Positions 33,750 to 42,800 of a stretch of DNA of 64,000 bases are shown here, piece after piece; positions within the stretch are counted from its first letter, which is position 1, and each line of letters starts with the position of its first letter. The notes under the pieces are model-generated. The model searched no databases and was not told the origin of the DNA. It saw only the letters and a program-made list of their open reading frames with translations. This DNA comes from Dorea sp. D27 (GTDB lineage Bacteria > Bacillota > Clostridia > Lachnospirales > Lachnospiraceae), in NCBI RefSeq assembly GCF_001185345.1, contig NZ_KQ236743.1, positions 714,074 through 778,073 of the forward strand, given 5' to 3'. Made by a program: the position numbers and the translations under genes.

Positions 33750-35870
33750 ATGAAAGTATTGATATGTGGAGAGTATGGGATATATTGTAAAGAGCTGATT
33801 TCGCGTCTGAAAAAAGAAAACCATGACATATTTGTCATAACTGGTTCGGAAAAGCCGCGGAGGGAGAAGCCGAGGAGCGGAGTGTTCCAGGAGTACAATT
33901 TCAGCTATAGGAGTAAAAATGTATGTACTGTCATGAAAAATATTATGGCAGATATCGTGATTATCCTGGGGGCCTGTGATACTAAGTATACGTGGAGGGA
34001 TACGGGACAGGAATCGGTACGCTATCTGACAGGTATTACCAATCTGCTGATGTGCGCAAAGGAGGCCGGCATACCTCAGGCCATTTATTGTTCGTCCCTG
34101 GGCGTATATGAAGACGTCAAGTGTAAAGAGATTGACCAGGAGACAGCGTTTGATTCGCACTCTGTGTTTCTGCAGACGGTCATTCAGACAGAATTCATGT
34201 GCGAGGAACAGAACAGGCCGGGAGAGTTTCAGATAAGCGTCATCCGCTATCCTGAGATATACGGAGATTACAAAACACATGACTACAATATATGTTCCCG
34301 TATCATGGAACAGTTCTGGAGCAGTCCGGAGGTGGACATAGAGACGGCGAGGCAGCACAGGGTGCTGTACGTCAAAGATGCGGCAGATGTGCTGGTGCGG
34401 GTGCTTATGCAGGAAGAAAAGGAACGGTGCTATCTGGTTCCGGGAACTACGTATACGGAACGGAACATACTGGAAGCTGTCCGTCACGTGGTAAAGGGGC
34501 GGGAGCCAGAAGTGCATGAGCTGGATACTGCACCAGAAAATCTGCCTCAAATCCGGTCATCCTGTGCAGAAAACCTGGGATTATATGAAAAATACAGCCT
34601 TGAAGACGGACTGACGGAACTCTATAAGATATGTGAAAAGGAAAAAGAGCTGGATGTAAGGGAAGAGACGAAAAAATCTGTCGTCAGAGAGAAGCTTATC
34701 CCGCTGGCAGAAAATGCGGGCCTTTTCCTTGTCGTGACACTTCTTCATTATCTGCTGAAAGATACATGGTTCGGAAGCGTTTTAGACTTTTACCTGCTCT
34801 ATGTAGTTGCCGCCGCTGTCGTATACGGATGCGCCCACTCGTTGTTCGCATCGTTTCTGACGCTCATCGCCAAGATAGGGGAAATATTCATAGTGGGTCA
34901 GACCTTTGAGTATGCAGCCTTCACGGAGATGCTTCAAATTCTTATTATTGGTGTTCTCGTCGGCTATATGCATGATAAATACAAGAGAAGATACGGAGAT
35001 CTGGAAGACGAGAAAAAGTATTATCAGAGCGAGCTTATAGATATGACAAGAATATATGACGGCAACAGATATATAAAAGAGATATATGAAAAACGTCTCG
35101 TCAACTATGAGAACAGCATGGTAAAGATCTATGAAACTGTCAGCCGGCTTGATTTCTGGGAACCACAGAAAGTCATATTCCAGTCGATTGACGTCGTACG
35201 TGAACTGTTGGACATGGAGGACGTGGCTATCTATATCGCAGGAGGCAGTTCGGACTACATGCGTCTGGCCGCGGCTTCGACGGAGAAGTCAAGAGAGCTC
35301 GGCAAATCTCTGCTGGCGGACGAGAAGTTTTTCATGTACCAGGAACTGGTGGAAAGAACAGTTTACAGAAACCGTGAGTTAGAAACAAATCTTCCGGCGT
35401 ATGCCTGTGGAATCTATGAAAAGGAACGTCTCAGCGCAATAGTCATGCTCTGGACGAGAGATCTTACGAAAGTAAGCCTGTATGAGGCCAATATGCTTGC
35501 GCTTATATGCCGGCTGATAGAATCATCTATGAACCATGCAACGACTTATTGGAATAGGCTGGCAGACCAATACATAGAAGGAACGTATATACTCCGGGAA
35601 AAGGAATTTGAAAAGATATGGCAGATATATGAAGAGGGTTCCAGGGCAAAAAAACTGGAATATTCGATGCTCAGAATATCTGGTCAGGCGGTGCAGGATC
35701 AGAGTGGATTCCTATATCAAAAAATATGTTCACTTGTCAGGCAGACAGACATACTTGGAGAGAAGGAGGGAGACTTGTGCATCCTTCTGACGAACACGAA
35801 CGAGAAGGAAGCCGGTTATGTAGTAGACAGATTTCATAAGGCCGGAATACAGGTAGGCAATAGCGGATGA
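33750..35870 (+). CDS. pelD: PelD-like cyclic-di-GMP receptor fused to an N-terminal SDR/epimerase domain
   Basis: 706-residue four-part protein. Residues 1-290 form an extended SDR/NAD-epimerase-like domain (KVLICGEYGIYCKEL; YCSSLGVYED; IRYPEIYGDY). Residues 310-410 hold about four membrane helices, 450-590 a GAF domain and 600-705 a degenerate GGDEF domain. The order TM-GAF-GGDEF is that of Pseudomonas PelD, the receptor that switches on Pel synthesis. GGDEF is decayed to EGDLC, so no cyclase activity is expected. Arg664-x-x-Asp667 lies exactly five residues before it, the position of the cyclic-di-GMP-binding I-site. I infer a cyclic-di-GMP-controlled synthase regulator. Whether the SDR part still binds NAD is uncertain, since its GxxG motif is imperfect. 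Confidence 0.82.
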   Translation: MKVLICGEYGIYCKELISRLKKENHDIFVITGSEKPRREKPRSGVFQEYNFSYRSKNVCTVMKNIMADIVIILGACDTKYTWRDTGQESVRYLTGITNLLMCAKEAGIPQAIYCSSLGVYEDVKCKEIDQETAFDSHSVFLQTVIQTEFMCEEQNRPGEFQISVIRYPEIYGDYKTHDYNICSRIMEQFWSSPEVDIETARQHRVLYVKDAADVLVRVLMQEEKERCYLVPGTTYTERNILEAVRHVVKGREPEVHELDTAPENLPQIRSSCAENLGLYEKYSLEDGLTELYKICEKEKELDVREETKKSVVREKLIPLAENAGLFLVVTLLHYLLKDTWFGSVLDFYLLYVVAAAVVYGCAHSLFASFLTLIAKIGEIFIVGQTFEYAAFTEMLQILIIGVLVGYMHDKYKRRYGDLEDEKKYYQSELIDMTRIYDGNRYIKEIYEKRLVNYENSMVKIYETVSRLDFWEPQKVIFQSIDVVRELLDMEDVAIYIAGGSSDYMRLAAASTEKSRELGKSLLADEKFFMYQELVERTVYRNRELETNLPAYACGIYEKERLSAIVMLWTRDLTKVSLYEANMLALICRLIESSMNHATTYWNRLADQYIEGTYILREKEFEKIWQIYEEGSRAKKLEYSMLRISGQAVQDQSGFLYQKICSLVRQTDILGEKEGDLCILLTNTNEKEAGYVVDRFHKAGIQVGNSG

Positions 35871-35883
35871 TAGGGAGGATAAC

Positions 35884-36801
35884 TTGGAGAACAGATGGTT
35901 TATTGTGATTATAATCGTGAACACGTGTCTGGCAACAGCATACTTCATCTACAGAGGGATAGTCAGGAAAGAATACCGCAAGGCGGCCCTTCTCGGTGCA
36001 TTCATGCTGCTTACGCCGGCAGCAGGCGTGCTGTTCCTGGCTGGCAGCGAAGCTGTCAATATCTTGCTGTTCCGCAAGAGAGACGGCTTGCTCAATGAGG
36101 ATGAGCTGAGCTTCAACAAGAAGAGGGTTCGTATGATTATCAGTGACGATATAGAGAAGGAAGTAGACAGAGTTCCGGTAGAGGAAGCGCTGATTATTTC
36201 CGATACGGCCAGCAGGAGACGCTCCTTTCTGGAAGTGCTGAAGCGCCCTGACGCAGAAGACTATATGTCAACGATACAGGGGGCGATGGAACGGACAGAT
36301 CCGGAGGTCGTACACTACGCCGCATCCTATATTACAGATACGATTGCAAAATACAAAGACACAGAGAAGAGACTTCGGGATATATGTGAGGAGAGCAAGG
36401 ACCCAGATTCGCTCCGTATCTATCTTCAGTTCTGCAGAGACATGCTCCATAAAAATATATTAAGTGATCTTGAACAGAAAGTATACGTGAATTATTTTGA
36501 TGGCTACATGAAGGAACTGTATGAGAAAGACAAAGAGAAGCTGAGTGGAGGTATGCTTGCCGATATCATAGGATTCTGGATGGACCAGGGGGGATATGTG
36601 TACGCCGGAAGGTGGGCAGCGTATGCCGAAGAATATATGGATACAGAACTAGCGGCAGCCAAAGCGGTTTTGAAATACAATTTTACTTCCGGAAACAGGG
36701 AGAAATTCTTGAATACGGTCAATCGAATCAAAGAATCCCCCCTCATACTGGACGCAGAGGCGCTGGAATGGATACGGTTTTATGACCAGGCAGGATGGTA
36801 G
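35884..36801 (+). CDS. pelE: PelE-like membrane protein
   Basis: 305-residue protein with two N-terminal membrane helices (about 4-26 and 33-58) and a long helical, TPR-like cytosolic region (about 90-300, repeated pairs such as PEVVHYAASYITDTIAKY and SGGMLADIIGFWMDQGGYVYAG in part). This is the architecture of PelE, which acts with PelD in the inner-membrane Pel synthase complex. Sequence identity to known PelE is not visible by eye; the call rests on topology and its place directly after pelD. TTG start with GGGAGGA. Confidence 0.68.
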   Translation: MENRWFIVIIIVNTCLATAYFIYRGIVRKEYRKAALLGAFMLLTPAAGVLFLAGSEAVNILLFRKRDGLLNEDELSFNKKRVRMIISDDIEKEVDRVPVEEALIISDTASRRRSFLEVLKRPDAEDYMSTIQGAMERTDPEVVHYAASYITDTIAKYKDTEKRLRDICEESKDPDSLRIYLQFCRDMLHKNILSDLEQKVYVNYFDGYMKELYEKDKEKLSGGMLADIIGFWMDQGGYVYAGRWAAYAEEYMDTELAAAKAVLKYNFTSGNREKFLNTVNRIKESPLILDAEALEWIRFYDQAGW

Positions 36802-36807
36802 ACTGAG

Positions 36808-39024
36808 ATGGTATGGGAAAATATATGGACGATAATATGGAGCTCCGCCGGCTATATGGTGCTTACCTTTTCGCTGCCTGCGGTATGTTTGGGGAAATAC
36901 GTGGCGCGAAAGGGGCATACCTTCCGTTTCTTCTTTTATCAGTGTGTTGGAAACCTGTATATCAATTACGTGATGTTACTGCTAGGTTTTCTACACTTTG
37001 TAAACTTTGCTTCTCTGCTTGCCACACTTGTCCTTCTCCCGCTGTCGCTGACCGCGTGGAGAGAACGTGGAAGATTGGCCGCATTGTATGGTACTGCCGT
37101 CAAGGTGCTCAGAGAGCTGGTCATCGGCACATACGGATTTCATGTATTGCAGGCGAGAATCTGCGGCCGTATCAGAAAGGGGATTTCTGCAAAAAGGAAG
37201 CTGCTGGATGGCAACGTTGCGGAGACAGTCATCTTCTGCGCAGTCATGGCCTGGGTCGTATGGTTCTATGGATGGTATAAGCTGCACAATACTGCATACG
37301 GGCATACGGATGAAGAGACACACCTGTATTGGATTGGTTCACTTATACACGGCAATGTATTTCCCGCAGGCATGTACCCTCACGGGGTGCATACACTCAA
37401 TGCAGCTCTGGGCGTACTGCTTCCGCTCAATGTTACGAGGGTATATCTGAACTTTTCTGTCCTATCCGTTTTTTTGATTTTTACGTCAGCATACATACTG
37501 TTCAGGAGCAGCTTTTCAAATAGGTTTGCCGCATTGGGCGGATGGGCCGTTTTTATACTGGCTGACATATTTTCCCCTACGTCTTATGTTCGGTTCCAGT
37601 TTTCTTTTCCGATGGAATTTGGGCTGATAGCTGCCTTTGGCATGATATATGCCATGTTTTCCTATATGAAGGAAAAGGACCGGAGAGACCTGATTCTGTT
37701 TGGGGCATGTATTGCGTGGACGCTGATGGCTCATTTCTATATTACTATATTATGTTTGATTATCTGTATCTGTTTCGGCCTTTTGTTCTTAGTGCCAATT
37801 TTAAAGAAGAAGCTGCTGCTGCGGCTTATCGCAGGTGGACTGGCAGGAGTGGTGCTGGCCTGTATCCCCTATGCTTACGGCCTTATGAACGGGTACAAAT
37901 TTGAGCGGTCTATCGAGTGGGCGTTTGGAATCGTAGATACGACGGCTGCTTCGGAAAGCACAGAAGCCCTGGGTGAAAAGGAAAGTACAGATAAAAGAGA
38001 GACGGCATTTACTACGGGCTATCTGACTGCAAATTTTGCGGCAGACAAAAGGACGGTACATGTACTGATCGGACTGGACGGGGCGCTGGCGGCATATGCA
38101 CTGCTTGGAATCATATTGCCGGGCAGATTCAGGCTTAAGTATCTTGGATATCTTTTTTGGGCCGTACTGTGGCCGGTATGTGCGTTTCTGTCATGCACGT
38201 ATTATCTGAATCTTCCTACAATCATTGAGGTAAAGCGTATGGCAACCTTTCTGACATTCTTTACGATTCCGCTTCTGAGCCTGCCGTTTGAGGCGGTTTA
38301 TGCCGCACTCAGAAAATGTGGCCTGAGAGACAGATATGCAGAAGCATCGCTTGTGCTGATTATGCTCGGCGGCATCGGAGGGATGGCACATGCGGGGAAA
38401 ATAAAGGAAGAACGTTACTACAACATAACCATTTCGGAAGCAGATATGAGACTCTGTCTTGACCTCTGTGAGAATCATGAGAATGATACATGGACAGTCA
38501 TATCTCCAACCAACGATCTGTCTGTCATTCGATATGATGGATATCATTATGAAATCGTAGATTTGCTGCAAGAAATAGACCGTGGTAAGAAACGGATATA
38601 TATCCCTACTCCGGAGATTTATGTGGTAACAGAGCAGCGCCCGATTTCATTTCTGGATGACAGAAGAGAAATAGACAGAAGTGACACAGCAACTGCTGAG
38701 AACTCTGGCAAAGTAAGTGCCGGGCTGGCACTCCGGGATATCGACTGGAGCGGGAGCAGGGATGCCATGCACGGTGCGGACGCCCCGTATTATTTCCAGA
38801 GGGATGCAGTCATGTCAAAGCTGCATTATTGGATGGAGACGGTCAAGCTCATATACCCAAACCACGTAACATTACATTATCAGGATGACCAGGTCACGGT
38901 GTACAAAATTGAACAGGATGCGTATTTTACTTTAAACCTTTCAGTAGATTATAAGCAGCTTGCGATAGAAAGCGGGGAGACATCAGGTGAAGAAGATATT
39001 GATTATAATACCGGCATTCAATGA
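36808..39024 (+). CDS. Large polytopic membrane protein, GT-C-like
   Basis: 738-residue protein with about 12 membrane helices in residues 1-515 and a C-terminal soluble domain of about 200 residues. After the early helices an acidic motif (GHTDEETHLYWIGSL) lies in an extracytoplasmic loop, as in GT-C glycosyltransferases of the PMT/ArnT kind, which use lipid-linked sugars. It may modify or polymerise the glycan at the outer face. It is not part of the known core pel set. It overlaps the next gene by 38 bases. Confidence 0.7.
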   Translation: MVWENIWTIIWSSAGYMVLTFSLPAVCLGKYVARKGHTFRFFFYQCVGNLYINYVMLLLGFLHFVNFASLLATLVLLPLSLTAWRERGRLAALYGTAVKVLRELVIGTYGFHVLQARICGRIRKGISAKRKLLDGNVAETVIFCAVMAWVVWFYGWYKLHNTAYGHTDEETHLYWIGSLIHGNVFPAGMYPHGVHTLNAALGVLLPLNVTRVYLNFSVLSVFLIFTSAYILFRSSFSNRFAALGGWAVFILADIFSPTSYVRFQFSFPMEFGLIAAFGMIYAMFSYMKEKDRRDLILFGACIAWTLMAHFYITILCLIICICFGLLFLVPILKKKLLLRLIAGGLAGVVLACIPYAYGLMNGYKFERSIEWAFGIVDTTAASESTEALGEKESTDKRETAFTTGYLTANFAADKRTVHVLIGLDGALAAYALLGIILPGRFRLKYLGYLFWAVLWPVCAFLSCTYYLNLPTIIEVKRMATFLTFFTIPLLSLPFEAVYAALRKCGLRDRYAEASLVLIMLGGIGGMAHAGKIKEERYYNITISEADMRLCLDLCENHENDTWTVISPTNDLSVIRYDGYHYEIVDLLQEIDRGKKRIYIPTPEIYVVTEQRPISFLDDRREIDRSDTATAENSGKVSAGLALRDIDWSGSRDAMHGADAPYYFQRDAVMSKLHYWMETVKLIYPNHVTLHYQDDQVTVYKIEQDAYFTLNLSVDYKQLAIESGETSGEEDIDYNTGIQ

Positions 39025-39733
39025 AGAGGAGAATATAGGGACGCTTCTTGGCGGAATGAAGGACATGGGGATAGAGGAGTCCATGGATGTTCTAGTGGTC
39101 GATGACGGATCTCGCGACCGGACGGCCCAGATAGTGGAGGAATCTGGTTTCAAAGTAATCCGCCTTCTCTTTAATATGGGGTATGGGGCAGCGCTTCAGA
39201 CAGCCTACAAGTATGCGGTAACGAAGCATTACGACTACCTGCTTCAGATGGATGCGGACGGTCAGCATAATCTGACGAATATCAAGATAGTATGTGAGCG
39301 GCTCGGCTGCTTTGAAAAGGAGCAGGAAAGCTTCCCGGATATCGTCATCGGCTCCCGGTTCCTGGAGGGAAGCCAGACGTTTCTCATATCGGGAATGAAA
39401 AAATTGGCCATAAGCTGTTTCAGAAAGATTATAAAACGGGTTACGGGGCAGAGCCTGACAGATCCGACGAGCGGGCTCCAGGGGATGAACCGGCGGGCCT
39501 TCTCTTTCTATTCCCTGTTTAATAATTTTGACCTCAAATACCCGGATTTGAATATGATAGTACAGATGCTGCTTCTCGGATTTAAGATTGAAGAGGTTCC
39601 TGCTGTTATGACGGAACGGACTGCGGGTGAATCGATGCATTCCGGCCTGCTGAAGGTTGGAAAGTATATGGTTCTGATGCTGCTCAGTACGTGGAATGCG
39701 TATCTGCGGTATAAGACAGGGAGCAAAGTATGA
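38987..39733 (+). CDS. Family 2 glycosyltransferase, dolichyl-phosphate-mannose-synthase type
   Basis: 248-residue GT2 enzyme (KKILIIIPAFNEEENIG; VLVVDDGSRDRT; metal-binding LLQMDADGQHN; GSRFLEG). It is short, without the C-terminal membrane domain of some relatives. Enzymes of this kind transfer a sugar from a nucleotide donor to a polyprenyl phosphate, making the donor a GT-C enzyme needs; the GT-C-like gene directly upstream is the natural partner. GTG start at 38987 with GGGGAGA upstream. Confidence 0.9.
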   Translation: MKKILIIIPAFNEEENIGTLLGGMKDMGIEESMDVLVVDDGSRDRTAQIVEESGFKVIRLLFNMGYGAALQTAYKYAVTKHYDYLLQMDADGQHNLTNIKIVCERLGCFEKEQESFPDIVIGSRFLEGSQTFLISGMKKLAISCFRKIIKRVTGQSLTDPTSGLQGMNRRAFSFYSLFNNFDLKYPDLNMIVQMLLLGFKIEEVPAVMTERTAGESMHSGLLKVGKYMVLMLLSTWNAYLRYKTGSKV

Positions 39734-41382
39734 AATTACTAGAGAGTTTTAATATCTCCAAAAAAAATCAGGTCAGAAAATACATATTCGGATATATTGT
39801 AGTCATATTATTCTGCCTGTTGTTCGTCTTTCTGCTTTTGGGGAATCTGAATAATATATGGAGAAGCATTCAGATGAAGGATGAGCTTGAAATAGACGAG
39901 CGTGAGGAATACAAAAAAGTGGTGGAGCTTGCCGGACGGCAAGAAAGAGAGTCTGCCGGAGGACGGAAGGGGGATGAAGATATTATTCTCTGGGGACGGG
40001 AAGGAGGCTACCCTGTTACGTCGCAGCAGCTACACAATATGAAAAAGGGTTATCTTGAAAAAGAAGAACTGTCAGAATGCAGAAGGGCAGAGATTCTGTT
40101 TATCTGCAGGACGGCCTTCGATTTGGAGGAGCTAGACCTCCTGAGACGGTATAGCGATGAGGGGATGACGCTTTTCTTCACACATATTCCTGAGGCGGGG
40201 CTGCTCGGTGATGACACGGTGAAGAGCCTTTTAGGAATTGAAAGGTATAAGGGGATGGAAAGGAAAAAGGGAATCCGTCTGACCAAGGAGCTTTTGTCTG
40301 GCAGCATCACGGAGAACAGGGAAAAATTTACGATGAAGTCGGTAACGCTTAAGCCACAGACTGAAGTGTACGCTACTGCCCTGGAGAAGGGAGAGGTTAA
40401 AAGTGAAGATTTGTCTCCAGTATTCTGGAGGTATAAAAGAAACATAAGCTGCGGCAGCGTCTATGTTGTAGACGGACAGCTCATGAATGGGCCTGCCGGA
40501 TACGGAGTGGTGAGCTTTCTGTTTAAAGACTTATACGGAGCTTACATGTACCCAATAATAAACGCATACTGTTTTGCAGTATCCGGGATGCCCTACACAG
40601 ACGAGTTTTCATCGGAATTCCTGAATTCAGAGTACGAAAGAGACAGCGCAGGGGTGCAGAATGATATTTTCTTCCCCGAATTCAAAAGATGTGAAGAACG
40701 TTATGACATTGCGACAACATGGTACAGCCCGGATAAGATGAAACTCAAGAATGCAAAGGACGAGCTGCTCAAATATCATCTTGAAGGAATAGAAGAAAAG
40801 AGGGATGAGATAGGTACGCTCGGACTACGGAAGACAGTAAAGTCGCCGTTTGACAATGAACTTAAGGAATGGGAGCCTTCCTTTCAGTGGGTGGAGGGGG
40901 AGACGGGCAGAGTATGCCTTCCTTATAATAGGATAAAAGACCGGAGCTACGAAAATGTGGTATTCGACAATCTGGGAATGTGCAAAGGAACGGGATTTAA
41001 TGTAGTCTACGCTGATATTACGCCGTTTCTGCAGGAACAAGAAGAGAAGGACGGGGACGACTGGGTTGATTTCTGCCGCAGCATGGAGACCGTACTTGGA
41101 GTGGAAAAAGAGAGGCAGCCATGGCTTGAGCGGGTCACTGCAGCTGAGGCTGTATACAGGGTGAAAGCTTATGAGCTGCTGGAACCGGAGATTACATATT
41201 CCAATGGGAAGATAGAGACGGACATCGGAAATTTTACGGGCAGGGCATATTTCTACCTGTCGCTGCCAGGAGAGGTAAAGACAGCCGAAAATGCAAAGCT
41301 CAAGGAATTGTATGACGGCTTCTATATGGTGGAAGCAGTGGGAGAACATGTAAGCATAGTATATGAGGAGATAGAGAGATGA
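39730..41382 (+). CDS. Membrane-anchored protein, DUF2194/PelA-like by position
   Basis: 550-residue protein with one N-terminal membrane helix (about 19-43) and a large extracytoplasmic region. The first 200 residues look like an alpha/beta domain (AEILFICRTAFDLEELDLL; EGMTLFFTHIPEAG). The C-terminal half is mixed. No NodB deacetylase motifs are recognisable. Its place just before pelF is where Pel loci carry the carbohydrate-processing protein, and Firmicute loci often have a DUF2194 protein there; I believe this is one, but the family call is not firm. It overlaps both neighbours by 4 bases. Confidence 0.6.
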   Translation: MKLLESFNISKKNQVRKYIFGYIVVILFCLLFVFLLLGNLNNIWRSIQMKDELEIDEREEYKKVVELAGRQERESAGGRKGDEDIILWGREGGYPVTSQQLHNMKKGYLEKEELSECRRAEILFICRTAFDLEELDLLRRYSDEGMTLFFTHIPEAGLLGDDTVKSLLGIERYKGMERKKGIRLTKELLSGSITENREKFTMKSVTLKPQTEVYATALEKGEVKSEDLSPVFWRYKRNISCGSVYVVDGQLMNGPAGYGVVSFLFKDLYGAYMYPIINAYCFAVSGMPYTDEFSSEFLNSEYERDSAGVQNDIFFPEFKRCEERYDIATTWYSPDKMKLKNAKDELLKYHLEGIEEKRDEIGTLGLRKTVKSPFDNELKEWEPSFQWVEGETGRVCLPYNRIKDRSYENVVFDNLGMCKGTGFNVVYADITPFLQEQEEKDGDDWVDFCRSMETVLGVEKERQPWLERVTAAEAVYRVKAYELLEPEITYSNGKIETDIGNFTGRAYFYLSLPGEVKTAENAKLKELYDGFYMVEAVGEHVSIVYEEIER

Positions 41383-42800
41383 AGGTTTGCCTGATTGTTG
41401 AAGGTGCATATCCATACGTTACGGGAGGGGTATCCAGCTGGGTACAGGGTCTGATGCTCAGTATGCCGGATGTAGAATTTGTCGTGCAGACGATAGCAGC
41501 CGCGCCGTGCGCAGACCGGCAGTTCAAGTATAAGATTCCTTCCAATGTCAGTGAAATCCAGGAAGTGTATCTGCTGGACGATGATTATGTAGACAACAGG
41601 ACTCAGAAAAAGATTACCCTTACCGGTGAAGAGTATGATGCATTTGAGAAGCTTTTGTTTGAGGATAGCCCTGACTGGGATGTGGTTATCCGTTTCTTCG
41701 CAGAAAAAGACATTTCGTTGAATGCATTGCTGTCAGGAAGAGATTTTTTCAAGATGTCGCTGGACTATTATAATGCCAATTACAGAAGAGTCGTATTCTC
41801 TGACTTCTTATGGACGATGCGCTCTTTATATCTGCCGCTGTTCACGATACTTAAGTCCAGGACGGAGAAGGCAGATTTGTATCATTCCGTATCGAGCGGC
41901 TATGCGGGAATATGGGGCAGCATGGAGAAATGCATACACGGTGCCCCTTTCCTGATGAGCGAGCATGGATTGTACACGCGGGAGAGGGAAGAGGAGATTA
42001 TAAAAGCAGACTGGGTGAGCGGAATATATAAGGATATCTGGATCAGCCAGTTCAAAAAGATTGGGGAATGCTGCTATGGGCATGCAGACAAGGTCGTATC
42101 ACTTTTCGAGGAAGCGAGAGAATTTCAAATTGAGCTTGGATGCGAAGCAGATAAGACCGTTGTTATACCAAATGGCGTAGATTACCGGAAGTATGAAGAT
42201 ATACCAGGAAAAGACAAAGGTGACGAATATATCAATATAGGTGCCATTCTCCGTGTCACCCCGATTAAAGATGTAAAGACGATGCTGCGTGCATTTGCCC
42301 TGGCCAAAAATAAAAATCCGATGCTGAAGCTATGGATTATGGGCAGTCTGGACGAGGCAAAGGAATATGCGCAGGAATGCCGTGATATGGTCCGGGACAT
42401 GAAGCTGGCGGATGTTGTATTTACCGGCATTGTCGATGTAAAGGCCTATATTGGAAAGATGGATTTTCTCATCCTGACGAGTATCAGTGAGGGACAGCCT
42501 CTATGTATACTGGAGGGCTTTGCCTCCAGGCTTCCTTGTATCGCTACCAATGTAGGGAACAGCAGGGGTCTCATTGAAGGAGAACGGGATGACTATGGCC
42601 ATGCCGGCTTCATCGTTCCTGTGATGGGTGTCTCAGAGATAGCAAGGGCTGTGCTGAGACTTGCTGAAGATGAGACGGGACGCAGAAAGATGGGAGAGGC
42701 AGGATACAGACGTGCAAGGAAATATTATGACGAAGTGGACGTATTTGATACGTACCGGAAGCTCTATGAAGAGCTGGCAGGAAACAAGGAGGTGGTATAG
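41379..42800 (+). CDS. pelF: PelF-like glycosyltransferase (GT4)
   Basis: 473-residue GT4 enzyme, the cytosolic polymerase-type glycosyltransferase of Pel synthesis. It has the diagnostic PelF N-terminus CLIVEGAYPYVTGGVSSWV, a long insertion before the C-terminal domain, VIPNGVDYRKY, AILRVTPIKDVKTMLRAFAL and the E-x7-E motif in SEGQPLCILEGF. Pel synthesis uses UDP-GalNAc or UDP-GlcNAc; the donor here is not shown by sequence. It overlaps pelG by one base. Confidence 0.93.
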   Translation: MKVCLIVEGAYPYVTGGVSSWVQGLMLSMPDVEFVVQTIAAAPCADRQFKYKIPSNVSEIQEVYLLDDDYVDNRTQKKITLTGEEYDAFEKLLFEDSPDWDVVIRFFAEKDISLNALLSGRDFFKMSLDYYNANYRRVVFSDFLWTMRSLYLPLFTILKSRTEKADLYHSVSSGYAGIWGSMEKCIHGAPFLMSEHGLYTREREEEIIKADWVSGIYKDIWISQFKKIGECCYGHADKVVSLFEEAREFQIELGCEADKTVVIPNGVDYRKYEDIPGKDKGDEYINIGAILRVTPIKDVKTMLRAFALAKNKNPMLKLWIMGSLDEAKEYAQECRDMVRDMKLADVVFTGIVDVKAYIGKMDFLILTSISEGQPLCILEGFASRLPCIATNVGNSRGLIEGERDDYGHAGFIVPVMGVSEIARAVLRLAEDETGRRKMGEAGYRRARKYYDEVDVFDTYRKLYEELAGNKEVV

